DNA of 64,000 bases from contig RPFO01000213.1 of NCBI GenBank assembly GCA_009746045.1, positions 4,326,411 through 4,390,410 of the forward strand, given 5' to 3'. This stretch comes from Mesostigma viride (lineage: Eukaryota; Streptophyta; Mesostigmatophyceae; Mesostigmatales; Mesostigmataceae). This document shows, piece by piece, positions 32,281 to 64,000 of the stretch (its first letter is position 1; the number at the start of each line of letters is the position of its first letter). A program made the position numbers and the translations under genes. The notes below the pieces were generated by a model. That model was given only the letters and a program-made list of their open reading frames with translations. It did not search any database and was not told the DNA's origin.

Positions 32281-33559
32281 CCCAAATGAGCTGAGCTGAT
32301 GTGCCTGCCTTAACTGCATGCCCTGTGGGGTGGGCGAGGACCTGTCCCATGATTAAAGAAAGGAGGGCTCTCAGCCGAGGACAAGGAACTGTCCCTCGTG
32401 CCTGATAACCACCTTATTGCCTCCCCTGCTATAGAATAATGCTTTCAAAACACATACTTTGCACAGTCTGATGATGAAGCCGCACATGCGGAGTTTATTG
32501 AGAAAGTTTATACAATTACAACACGTTGATAGTCTCAATGTCGATGCACTCCATGCTCACGAGCCCGCAGTTAGGCAGCGCTCCATGACATGCTACCGGC
32601 CTTGCTCCCAAGGAAAGGGAGAAACACGAAGGCCACTAACGAGAGACTCGAAGAGACTACACGCTGCGTGAGAGTCCTCTTCGACTATGAACCAAACCAT
32701 TCGTCATGCCACACGCATGACACACGCCACACTTCTCAGTCCAGCCAGGAATGCCAAAACTATCTTGCTGCCTGAACCATGCGAATAGAAACCGCATTCC
32801 AGTTGCCGTCCTGGCTTTCTACCACACATGCCAACAAAAGCAGGAAGGCATCCCGACAAATCTAAATTGCTACCCTGTTGCCGATCTCATCTCCTAGAGG
32901 CTCCGGCATTTCTGTCCCTGGGAATGTCCGACATTGAGTCACGTCCAGCAAGGTCGAAGCATAATATCCTTCAGACAATCTGCACGCTCACACCTTGCGT
33001 GTGAGTGGCCCAGCAAACATTGCGTCTAATCGTTCCTTTCTAGAAGAAATCCCTTTTTAGGGCTGCCAGCGATTTCGCATTCATTCCAGCGATCTGGCTC
33101 CGCACCGCAAATTGTCCTTTTCCATTTTCTGTCCAGTCCTCATAACGTTGACCCGCTATTCTACACCACAAAGACACCTGGCCTGTCAATAGCCTCGGCG
33201 CTGTTGAAGTCCAGCAGTCCAGCTTCAGCTCCAGCTGTCCACTAACACGCGTATGATCCTCTCGACGCTGCACACTTGTGCTGCCGTCCGCTCAAGTCAG
33301 TGCTGCGCGCCCAGCTGTGCCTGGCCCGGCGCGCGTGCACGTACACTTTCGTCCGCTCTTATGCTGCAAGTGCTAGTGTCCCCCCCCGGTCACTAGCCTT
33401 TGTCGAAAATGCGTAGAAGACAAATTCCTTGCGCACGTCACCGGTCTTGTGCATAGTGGGCGCCCGGATGACATAGCGCGCGTCCGTGACAACTGAGCTA
33501 GGTGATCCAAGCCCCTCACCACCACCTTAACCGAATCCGGCCTCCATCCGCTCATTCCT
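32281..33559. other. Intergenic stretch, nothing recognised
   Basis: Only short random ORFs are present and no repeat, hairpin or domain stood out. It may be old, decayed transposon DNA, as both neighbours are. Confidence 0.4.
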
Positions 33560-34381
33560 TAAGGAGGGGCCCTCGAGCAGCACGTGGCCCCAATCGCTGC
33601 AGATCATGCATGTGGCGGCCATGGGCAGCACCTCATGGGCCTGGTAGGTGAGGTAGAACTGCGTGGGTGCCACCGCCTTCCCCACTCACGGGACAAGGCG
33701 GCCACCCCACCAGTCCTGCTCACCTTCCTCTCCCCTGAGGATAAGCAGCGGTTCCTCTCTCGTCGCAAGCGGTTGCACGACCTCACCTGGACGCTGGATG
33801 ACGACCTGACCCCCGCTCAGCAACAGCAGCGACGCGACCTGTGGCCGGAATACCTCCGCCATAAGCAGGACCCCCAGAAGCCCAAGGTGTACTGGAGGGG
33901 CGGGGACCTGATGATCAACCACAAGATGTGGACGCCCCCACCAGCGGGCTAGAATAGCAATAGCCCTAGCTTGTAACCATTGGAGTCACTGTCGCTAAGG
34001 CAGCCATGCCTAGAATGTTTGCCTAGCTGTGCCAACACACCTTGTCACGTGCCGCCAACGCACGGTACACAACCAGCCATAGCCTTAGCCTAGTTCTAGT
34101 ACAGCCATGCTACGCCCTGGCTATGTTCAGATTACTTGCCCACGCTCCTTGCTATGATATGCTCACATGGGTCTTATTGCACCCACAGTTTGCCGGATCG
34201 TTGGCCTGTCCTTTTTAGCTAGCCGCCTAGCCGCGCCCGATTGCAGCTGTGGCATGCCTTTGGCATGAAGGAGACTGGGGGTCTCTGCCCTTTCTCCTGT
34301 AGTGCACACACAGGGATTAAAAGCACTTCGGTGCTCCGTGACTCCCCAACGGGAGCACGAGTTTAATTAATTAATTAATTA
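33560..34381 (+). mobile_element. 5'-truncated ORF1-only retroelement
   Basis: An open stretch to 33952 encodes the C-terminal half of the ORF1-like protein (LLTFLSPEDKQRFLSRRKRL, TWTLDDDLTPAQQQQRRDLW, KVYWRGGDLMINHKMW). It shows what the frame should be where the copies at 30930 and 38740 are shifted. The 3' end has GTGCTCC ... GGGAGCAC as a hairpin (34331-34357) and a TTTAATTAATTAATTAATTA tail. Confidence 0.75.
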
Positions 34382-34432
34382 ATGGGCAGCACGCTGACTG
34401 CCGAGCTCCCCGCTCCTCTCCACCATAGTCGG

Positions 34433-35300
34433 TTACCTAACTGAAACCTAGCCTCTTGGGGCGAGGACAATCACTAGGCTCGCCGGAACTCACCCGCAGA
34501 TATGAAAATGAATATGAGCGCGTGAGCGCAAACATGGATATGAATACGAGCGCATGTGCGCCGATCTATGAATATATGAATCGGGTGCCGAATCGGGACA
34601 AAATATTCCGGTAAATATAATCCGCCTCCGAGTGGATTCGAACCTGCGCCCCGAAGGGGTCAAAGGTCTTAGTTAATAGGTTCATATTGTGCGGAAACCT
34701 TGTGCCACTTCTTGGCTTCTAGGGCTCCGCGCACAATATTACCAGCGATAACCACTCGCTGGTACACTCAAGTTCATTCCGGAATCGCTATTGTGCGGAA
34801 CCTTAGAAGCCAAGTGGCAAAAGGCGGTTTCCGCACAATATTAGCCTTCCTAACTATGACCTTTAATTTGACCCCGTCGGGGCACAGGTTCGTATCCACT
34901 CGGAGGCGGATTATTTCCGGAATATTTCGTCCCGGGCGATTTGGCACCCGCTCCATATTCATATCGGCGCACATGCGCTCATATTCATATCCATATTATT
35001 TGCGCACATGCACTCATATTCATATTCATATCTGCGGGTGTTCCGAGCTTAGTGTTTCGTCCTCGCCCCAAGAGGCTTAGGTTTTAGTTAGGTTCATACT
35101 GTGCGGATTAACCTTTTGCCACTTGGCTTCTAAGGTTCCGCACAATATTACCAGCGATAGCCACTTGGTGGTACACTCAAGTTCATGCCGGAATGAACTT
35201 GAGTGTACCAGCGAGTGGTTATCGCTGGTAATATATTGTGCGGAACCTTAGAAGCCAAGTGGCAAAAGTTTTAATTCCGCACAATATGAACCTAACTACC
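34433..35300. mobile_element. Complex foldback element with tRNA T-arm-like motifs
   Basis: Outer arms around CCTCTTGGGGCGAGGAC (34452-34468) and its complement (35060-35078) enclose further inverted blocks. A second hairpin at 35091-35298 has nearly perfect arms and centres on a near-palindrome at 35173-35208 (TACACTCAAGTTCAT ... ATGAACTTGAGTGTA). Both outer arms carry a B-box/T-loop-like sequence: GGTTCGAATCC on the minus strand at 34634-34644 and a one-base variant at 34887-34897. The element lies directly after the retroelement tail at 34381. A related element is at 50825-51290. Confidence 0.75.
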
Positions 35301-36515
35301 ATCTCCACCGCCACCTCCACCCTCCTCGCCGGCCTCCTCCACCGCCACCACCCCCTCATTCTCCGACGCCATCAGCGCCAAGCTCCGCGACATCGACCAG
35401 CGCCTCAAGGACAACGCCATCGCCATCGAGGTCCTGCAAAACACCGCAGGCCTCCTCACCGCCCAGGCGGTGAAGGACCTTGCCGCCAAGCCAGCCCCCG
35501 CCATGGCCCGGCCGGCGCTGCTCCTCCCACCCAGACCTGGGCGGACATGCTTAAGCAACACACCACCTCCACCACCTCCGCCGTTGCAGCACAGCTCCAG
35601 CAGCAGACGCTCGACCTCCGCGAGGAGGCCGAGCTCGCCAAGCGCAGCCTTAACGTCATCGTCAAGAAGTTACTTCGACATGGAGGAAGGTGAGAATTCC
35701 GAGAAGCTTGCACGTGCGTTTGAGCGAGAAATCCTTGGTCGCATGGGCCTTATACTGGTGAGATCAAGCAGGTCGCCCACCGCCTTCCCCGCTCGCGGGG
35801 TAAGGCAGGGGCGCCGGCCCCGCTTCTTCTCACCCGGCGGACAAGATTTCTTTTCTCAGACGCCGCACTGAGCGGATCGAGAAGACTCACTTCACCCTGC
35901 AGGACGACGACGTACTTGACCCTGGCACAGCAACAACGGCGACGGGAGCTATGGCGGCCGACCTACCTCCGGAGCTCCTCCGGCAGACCACGGCAGGGAA
36001 GCCGGTGTATTGGAAGGGCCGGGGCGGCCATCTACGTCCGCCACAAGCCCTGGCAAGCGACCCCCACGGCCCCAACGACTCCAGACGCCCCAGCTTACTG
36101 AGGGGAATCCAGCAGTAGTAGTCTAGAATAGTCAGACCGTGCCGTTGCATGTACATGTAGTACGCCTATACTACATGCAGGCACTAGTTATACCGGCCAG
36201 CTGATTCATGAGCATTATTTAGTCATGTACTTGTGTGCCCATGATGTGCCACACCCCAGTTGATGCCTAGCTTTATTTACTTAGTTATGCTGTGCCCACG
36301 CAGAGAGCTACTCTCTACTGAGACGCCATGCCCTAGCTCCGGCCTGTAGTAGCCATGCTGATCTTCCCCCCTCTGTCGGTGCCCCTAGATGCCTGAATAC
36401 AGTGAGTGGTGGGCAGGTGCACAAACCCAGAGTAGCCGGTGGCAGTTTACATTCCCCCACCTGCAGGAAGTCAGCCAAGAGTGTATTAAAAGCCTTAAGC
36501 TAATAGCCGGGGGGC
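35301..36515 (+). mobile_element. Degenerate ORF1-only retroelement
   Basis: The copy carries the coiled-coil region (QNTAGLLTAQ, AVKDLAAKPAPA), the LREEAELAKRSLNVIVK block shared with 23985-24045, an RRM-like end with ALTSSSRS-type shifted frames, and the 3' UTR shared with 24470-25290 without the transposon inserted there. Frames are broken. The 3' hairpin and tail appear to be lost at the junction with the next relic. Confidence 0.65.
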
Positions 36516-37150
36516 AAGAGCTCAGTCCTCGAGGGAGCGTCCAAAGAGGGAGAAAAGCCTGGCGTATTGCTGAAGGTGGGGCCCGGCGGGCGGTGAGGAT
36601 GGAGTCGAAATGGCGCCTGTGAAGGAAAGCGTTGACGAGGCGACGTTGGTGGAAACTGAGCTGCTTCAGCACAGTTCCGTAAGCGAGGCGTGCGATCTGC
36701 CAAAGGCACGTAGGCCAGGATGCGATCGTGGGTGAGCTTGTCAAAAAAGCCGGGCTGGCTGGCGTCAAAGTCGTACTGAGTCCTCAAAAGTCGGCTCGGC
36801 AGGGCGACTGCGCTTGGGTTCAGGCGACGCTGCTGGCGAGGCGAGCCCGGGAGGGGGCTGGGCGACCTGGACTAGGGCTTGGCTAGTGGCGCCACTGCCT
36901 TCTGGGCCGGGCCAGGGCGAAGCCGTGCAGCCGGAGCTGGAGACGTATTTTCAGGGCTGAGCGCAGCCGCCAGGCTGCGTTGCGCGGAGGAGCGTTTGCT
37001 CGCCATATATTGCGTAATAGAGCTCTTAGGAAAATCATATCAGCGTGTGCGTCTTATAAAGACGAAGCGATTGTGATATTCACGGCCGAATTTGGTGCCC
37101 AAACGTGAAAGTTATGAGCTCCGCCGTCAGCCATGGCTACCTCGTGGCTC
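36516..37150 (-). mobile_element. Minus-strand 5' part of an ORF1-like element
   Basis: Read on the minus strand it starts with a 5' UTR like that of 29404 (GCCATGGCTGACGGCGGAGC). Then comes MASKRSSAQRSLAAALSPEN, and after shifts SPEPKRSRPAEPTF and FDASQPGFFDKLTHDRILAY, parallel to VRLFGAGQRDF in the main family. It ends head to head with copy 2 of the full-length element. Confidence 0.55.
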
Positions 37151-37188
37151 AGGGATTACTTGACATGCCATGACGGATTACTATAATA

Positions 37189-39248
37189 CGACGAGCCACG
37201 AGCCACGAGCCACGAGCCACGAGCGGACATGGCTGACGGCGGAGCTCAGAACTTTCGCGTCTGAGCCCCAAATTCAGTCAGGCTACTTGCATCAGATGCG
37301 TCTTTTCAAGACGCATCTGCTAGTATAATCGGTTACGGCTGTAACGCAGTATTTTGCAAATGCCACCAAAACGCAGCCTTGACAAACATTTTCAGTTTGA
37401 GCTGTCGTCGGCATTCCCGTCGACAGCAGCACGTGCGACATCAACTCCTGCGGACGCCAACCTTTTTGCGCTGATCGAAGCTCTCCCCCCCGGTCTGCCT
37501 CCCTCGACGCAGTGCTCTACGCCAAATTCGTCGCCCATTCCCAAGAAAACCCGAACTTCCCATACCAAATGGGACGTCCGCCTCTTCGGCGCCGGCCAGC
37601 GGGATTTTTGCATCTTGGAAATCTTTACGCTCACGAAGGAACAATGTGACGATGTTATCAAGTTCCTGGCCCGCCATGACGAACTTTTCCTGCCTACCCC
37701 TGCATGGCGACAAGGTCACCAAGCCCGCCTGGGAATGGCTGCTTCAAGAACCGGAGGCGTACTTGAAGGCAGTCATCATGTGCAGCTACCTGCGCTGCGA
37801 CGCCCACGACATCACCCAGATTGGCTACACTGGCCTCAGGAGCCTCCTGCATGAGCGCAGACGGGCAGCCACAGCAGCTGCAGCATCCCCGCAAAGCAGC
37901 ACCTCCCCCAGCACGGACTCCATCCGAGCTGCAGTGGCCAGTGGCGGAGCAGCTGGCGCCGATGGCTGAGCAGCTCGCCGCCCTGAACGCGCCTGACGGC
38001 CCACTCAACACTCTCTCGGCCAAGGTCAACAACATTGAAGCCAGAGTCACCCTTCACCTCCAGCCTCAGTTTACTGCTACCCAAGAGCACATTGCCACCA
38101 AAGTTTCCGAGGCCACAGCCACTGTGACCACCCGCCTTAACCAGGTGGAAGGCCGAGTCGGCCAAGGCACCGTGAAACTTGAGGCAGTTGCTGCCAAGGT
38201 AGACGCCCTGGCCACGCAGGTCCCCGAGATCGCCGAGCGAACGGCCACCATCGCCTCCCAACCTGCTGGTAGGGCTAGCGATGACCCCTCGACTCGCGCC
38301 TCCTGGGCGGACCTGCTCAAGAGCCAGGCATCCTCTACCACAACCGCCATCACCACCAAGCTCCAGGACCTGGAAGACACGCGCCGCGAGGCCGCTGACC
38401 GCGACCGTCGCCGCTGCCGGGTCATCCTCAGGCGCTTCGACATGCTGCCGGAGGAGACCCCAGACTCTCTTCTCGACGAGCTGAAGAAACAGCTCTTGGC
38501 GCGCATGCAGCTGCCAGGTGCGATACTGCAGGGCGCCTACCGCCTGCCCCATCCACGGGCCAAGGCTGGGCCCCCTCCAGTGGTCCTCACCTTCAGCGAC
38601 ATCACCGCCCGAGTTCGGTTCCTCTCTCGCCCCAAGAAGCTGGTGGACACCTCCTGGTCGCTTGACGACGACCTGACGCCAGCCCAGCAGCAGCAACGCC
38701 GCGATCAGTGGCCCGACTACATCCGCCACAAGAGTAGACCAACCCCGAGAAGCCCCAAGTGTACTGGCGGGGCGGCGGGGACCTCTATGTCAACAAGAAA
38801 CTGTGGAAGCCCCCCCGGGCTTCCCCGGGATAGAGCACTCCAGCTAGTTGTCTAGATGGGGGCAATCGATGATGGGATAGCTAATTAGGCATTACAGCAC
38901 TTGAAACGATATTAGCGCACAGCGTTACAGTACCTTCAATTAGCTCTGGCACCTTGTGGCCGGCCATCAGCTTGCGCCTTAATTAGCCGACGTCTTGAGC
39001 CCACCTCACATTTGTAGAAGCTATGCGTCAGCCTACCTATGGTATTGCACTGGTTGTATTGCACCCACAGTGTTGCGCCCCGGCACCATGCCGTGGAGAG
39101 AGCGCTCTGTGGCCTGCCCACCTGCGGCAGTGAGAGAAGCTAGGGCGCCCTCCCTCCTTCTCACTGTGTATATAGGGTTGAAGGTTCCTTTACTCTGTAT
39201 TGGCACCCACGTGACGCAGTCACGTGCTTATTAACTAATTAATTAATA
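37189..39248 (+). mobile_element. Near-full-length ORF1-only (HAL1-like) retroelement, copy 2
   Basis: This copy is nearly identical to 29404-31442. ACTATAATA at 37180-37188 and 39249-39257 is a probable 9-bp target-site duplication, different from that of copy 1, so the two are separate insertions and not a segmental duplication. Its 5' end shows four tandem GAGCCAC units (about 37194-37221) before the common start. The hairpin CACGTGACGCAGTCACGTG and a TTAACTAATTAATTAA tail close the 3' end. Confidence 0.8.
37360..38833 (+). pseudogene. LINE-ORF1-like protein, frameshifted (copy 2)
   Basis: It has the same domain order as the copy at 29544 and is better preserved. A long open stretch from about 37900 to 38760 covers the coiled coil, RDRRRCRVILRRFDMLPEE, LLDELKKQLLARMQLPGA, VVLTFSDITARVRFLS and SLDDDLTPAQQQQRRDQWPD. 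It still shares the frame change near 37690 (LFLPTP versus LHGDKVTKPAWEW), another near 37950, and the one near 38745 that destroys the VYWRGGGDLYVNKKLW ending. The protein probably bound nucleic acid in an RNP when intact. Confidence 0.7.
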
Positions 39249-39477
39249 ACTATAATAATCCCATATAGCTACGATCAAGCGACGGGGCTTCCATAGCAAC
39301 GATCAATATATAACGAATACTAATATGTTGCAGTCGCAGTCGCGCTAGTCACGTGCAATTAATTAATGCCGCCATAGATATCAGTCGAGGTACGTGGAAA
39401 AGATCAATACCTGCTGGGCAGGCCGATGTCGATAGCGTACAAAATCAGAGGCGATAACTGCAGGAAATTAGATCTGC

Positions 39478-39560
39478 GTGTTCGTCATCAAAAGACGTGT
39501 CGAATGCAACCAACTTGACTGAATTTCATGGCAGGAGTCGAAAGTTATGAGCATTCTTGA
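39478..39560 (-). mobile_element. Short minus-strand 5' UTR relic of the ORF1-only family
   Basis: TTGACTGAATTT and GTCGAAAGTTATGAGC parallel the reverse complement of the 5' UTR at 37230-37300. Only about 80 bases are recognisable. Confidence 0.4.
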
Positions 39561-39589
39561 GCAGCAGCCATAGCTCGGAATTGATAAGC

Positions 39590-40005
39590 ACGCCGTTAAT
39601 AAACCTGCCACCAACTACACACAGCAGTTGCTGGACGACCTAGTGGTCCCAGCTGATTTCAAACACCGCATTCACTCCCTCTCGATCTCTTGCTTAGACT
39701 GCTGTTTATGCAGAAAAAGAAGAGGTGGAAGATCATTGGTCGTCCATGCAGGCTCACACGCCGGCCCCTGTGCGCAAGCCTCCTCCCCAAAGGAGGAAGG
39801 GGCGCTTTGCTGAGTAGACGGTACACTGATGTGTGAGAGTACTGTGTGTAGTTAAGGTTTTCTAGATTTAGAGTTAGCTTAGTTCGGTTTTCGCGGCTTC
39901 GCCCACTGACCTCCATCCATCCAGCAAGGGAATAAATACGTGCCACATGGTCTCCCAACGGAGTCATGTTGCGCTTTAGTTTAATTTAATTTAATAGCTC
40001 GGCAT
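39590..40005 (+). mobile_element. 5'-truncated retroelement, variant C-terminus
   Basis: The segment matches the minus-strand 27943-28290 region: NYTQQLLDDLVVPADFKHRI-type coding sequence, GGAAGGGGCGCTTTGCTGAG, and the hairpin TCTCCCAACGGAGTCATGTT followed by (TTTAA)n. Frames are broken. Confidence 0.65.
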
Positions 40006-40009
40006 ATTT

Positions 40010-41445
40010 TCGCGCCTAATTGAGGGAGGAAATGCGGTGTTCAAACTACATGTGCACAGTTACGTGTCATAATTATGTACTGAATGTGAATGCAAGGACG
40101 GGGCACAACAATGCATTCACATTGTACGATTACAACATCACTGGTTGTCTCTATGATATCATATGATATCGTTTCATTTAAGTTATGTAACTTTAATGAA
40201 CCTTTTTATATTTGATGAATCTTTTTAAATTAAATTAAATTAAATTGGAAATATATCCGTTCATTCCGTTGGCAGCAATGGTGCTCACCACTAGACACTC
40301 CCGGCCAGTTAGGCTCGAAACACACGCCCTGATCAAGCAAGCTGTTTCCGGCCCCCCCATCTAGGTCATTATTAAGTCGCTCTATACATGTAAGCCAGCC
40401 ATAATTTCAATGCAAAAGGCTACACATTTCCATCTCCATTCATATTCATCATCCTGAACGACTCGAAAATGCGGACAAGATAACGGCAGGCTCGAGCTAC
40501 CATGGTCCGGATTCGATCTCCAGATTTCTGGCCTGAGCTGGTTGTCTCCTTGATATATCCGTTGGGAGTACATGTAGCCCCGAGGCACTCAGGGTTCAAA
40601 GGAACTCCCTCAGCAACCTTGGGTTGGTTCCACAATGCATGGCACTACCCAATGCCGCCGCCGCCGCTGGCGGCGGTGCACAATACAGCCAAATCGTATC
40701 TGCTGCCAATCCTGCCTGCTTGTCACATGCAACACATTTCAGGCTTTGGTGCGCTCAGGCTATGCATGAGCAACCGGCGTGTGCGCATCAATCAAATCAG
40801 TCTATACGCGGCAGCAATACAATCATAATTACGTGCGACGCTCCGCTTCATCATAACATAATGACTGTGGCGTCCAATATCTACCAACAGTAGACTGAAC
40901 ATGCTACAATTTAAGTAAATATTCAGCCACATGGTTCGTAGAGTTGGGTACTAGCATCAGTTCGGCGCAGCGCTTCACACCGGCCGGTACCCAGACTTGA
41001 ACAAATCCAAGCCAAACGGCGAACGCGGAACCAAACAAACGGAACTGAACCAGCTGGACATAAATGATATTCGGTGAACAGCTGTTTCTCGAGTGCACGG
41101 ACGTAAATGATCACGGTCGTGACACACGAGTACGGCGCAACGCCGGTCCCCTTCTACTCGAGTCCTATGTTACACATGCAAGTGCTCACCTCCCGTGGTT
41201 GGTGTATGTGACGTACCGTAGAGCTGTACGCTACAGGCTGCAGCCCTCCTTGAGCCCGCCGCAACATAACTAAAAAACGAGCAGATAGTTAAGAAATTGC
41301 AAGTTGACGAACAAGTGCACATGCTTTGCATGATATATTGATGTCATCAGCTAGATTTCATCTGGAATTACATCCAAGCTTTGAACACTACAGTATACTT
41401 TTCCCTGACCTGGCCTGGCCCCAAGGACATACCCAGATGGGTTAG
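40010..41445. other. Intergenic stretch, nothing clear
   Basis: No supported gene is visible. A GC-rich hairpin (GCCGCCGCCGCCGCTGGCGG at about 40653) and AT-rich blocks with short direct repeats (AAATTAAATTAAATTAAATT, about 40227-40246) are present. The latter may be a leftover retroelement tail. Confidence 0.4.
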
Positions 41446-41449
41446 TAGA

Positions 41450-41795
41450 CCTGCCATGCCTGAACTATACAGATCAGATGCTGGCCGACCTAGTGGTCCC
41501 AGCCCAGTTTGAACACCGCATTTCCTCCCTCTCTCATGCTTGAACTACTATGCATGGGACAAGAAGAGGTGGCAGACCATTCTGTCCAGGCCCACACCCC
41601 AGCCCCTGTGGGCAAGCCCCCCCCGGCCCCCCAGGAGGAAGGGGCGCTTTGCTGACGTACAGTAGCTAGGATTTGTAGATCAGCTTAGAGTTAGCTTAGG
41701 TTTCGCAGCTTCGCTCACCCCCACCCATCAGCAAGGGAATACGTGCTACATGATCTCCCAACGGAGTCATGTTATCAATTAATAATTAAATTTAA
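41450..41795 (+). mobile_element. 5'-truncated retroelement, variant C-terminus, second copy
   Basis: GCTGGCCGACCTAGTGGTCC, the KKRWQTI-type coding remnant, GGAAGGGGCGCTTTGCTGA, and the terminal hairpin ATCTCCCAACGGAGTCAT with an AATTAATAATTAAATTTAAT tail all match the elements at 27943 and 39590. It is truncated at the 5' side and frame-broken. Confidence 0.65.
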
Positions 41796-41799
41796 TACT

Positions 41800-42365
41800 T
41801 TTCCCTAATACCAGCGAACTAACACTACCCAATTCAAATTGTGGCCTACATGCACGTTCTCTTTAGCATGCCTTTCCATTGACATGGCCACGAGAGAGGA
41901 TTCATATTCAAACCTGTTTTGCAGCTACAGTTTCAGCAGCACGTTCAGCCCACAATTGGATGCGCAACCAGGCGGCTCCCGTTGCCACCGCTTCTGGCAA
42001 GTAGTTATCGAACTACGAGGAAACACGAAGGAATAAATAAATAACCTGGCAGGAGCATTCGTGGCTCCTTCCAGCATGCCCGCAGGCATTCATAAATTAA
42101 CTGTGCGCACGGCGAGCGCACGTTTCCCAGGTCCCAACTCTGGCCGTGAAAACAACCCCCCCCAAACTTCTTATTCGTTAGAGACCTGCACCTGGGGATG
42201 AAAGGTACCCTCTCTTCCGACCGCAGTCTGTACCCAGTGACGCTCCCAACAGAGGCACGCAAAGGAGAGAATGAACGGACATCTGATTCCGGCAGCATTC
42301 AAGTAGCAAGGTTTTCCACCCAGCCGGTGCCCACGCTACACTTGAGTTTTCTGGGCAGATAGAGA
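41800..42365. other. Intergenic stretch, nothing recognised
   Basis: Only short unrelated ORFs are present. This is the 3' flank of the large minus-strand gene, whose stop codon is at 42586. Confidence 0.4.
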
Positions 42366-42580
42366 CTGGTTGCCACACTGGTTGGTGCGCACACTAGTTG
42401 GTGGTCATAGTAGTTGGTGGCCACTCTGGTTGGTGGTCATAGCAGTTGGTGCCCACACTAGTTGGTGGTCATAGCAGTTGGTGGTCATAGTAGTTGTTGG
42501 TCATAGTAGTTGGTGGTCATAGTAGTTGGTGGCCATAGTAGTTGGTGGCCACTCTGGTTGGTGGCCTCACGATTTGGTGC
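42366..42580 (-). repeat. Roughly 20-bp tandem repeats directly after the large gene's stop codon
   Basis: About ten units of GTTGGTGGTCATAGTA, interleaved with GGCCACTCTGGTTGGTG variants on the plus strand, end six bases before the stop codon of the large gene. They probably lie in its 3' UTR. Confidence 0.75.
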
Positions 42581-42585
42581 CCACA

Positions 42586-64000
<21,415 letters not shown>

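Noticed and set aside
36480-36990. Reverse-transcriptase fragment (DFDAS ... DKLTHDRIL resembled motif A)
   Set aside because: Alignment with the ORF1-like family (VRLFGAGQRDF region, preceded by a basic PKxxRxS stretch) explains it better; no other RT motif is present.

Overview
The window reads as nuclear DNA of a GC-rich green alga, most likely a chlorophyte and possibly a volvocine. The reasons are many introns with GT/GC-AG borders, a Ser-Pro-rich stalk of the algal hydroxyproline-rich type in front of a membrane helix, extracellular REJ and filamin-like modules, TGTAA motifs downstream of the genes, and very long microsatellites and minisatellites. The taxon is an inference from style; no rRNA or organelle marker is present.

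Layout. (1) 997-8897 (-) and 15904-27203 (+) are two complete seven-exon paralogues in divergent orientation. I rebuilt both with the same intron phases (1,0,0,2,0,0), giving 713 and 701 codons before the stop. They encode secretory-pathway proteins with a conserved ~300-residue C-terminal domain that resembles a GT-A-type glycosyltransferase. (2) The shared upstream region holds a full-length LINE (one 1508-residue endonuclease plus reverse-transcriptase ORF, 10604-15130) and a 5'-truncated minus-strand LINE copy with a 50-base poly(T) and a 9-bp target-site duplication. (3) 27.2-42.4 kb is a graveyard of retroelements that encode only an LINE-ORF1-like protein (coiled coil plus RRM-like C-terminus) and no reverse transcriptase. 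It includes two near-full-length copies, several 5'-truncated or minus-strand relatives, and a foldback element with a tRNA T-arm-like motif. (4) 42586 to beyond 64000 (-) is one giant gene. Eighteen consecutive exons join without a phase conflict into 1790 codons. They encode filamin-like repeats, then REJ-like segments, then a Ser/Pro stalk, one transmembrane helix and a charged cytoplasmic tail. Its 5' part leaves the window and contains several apparent frameshifts.

The most striking pattern is in the introns. In at least a dozen introns of the three unrelated genes, the exon/intron donor junction itself is copied again and again into the start of the intron, as tandem or dispersed repeats of about 20-120 bp. 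Several 3' splice junctions are likewise duplicated upstream of the real one. Several acceptors also sit just behind long repeats that are pure pyrimidine on the sense strand. Introns here therefore appear to grow outward from their own splice sites. No tRNA or rRNA gene, CRISPR array or prokaryotic-type operon was found.
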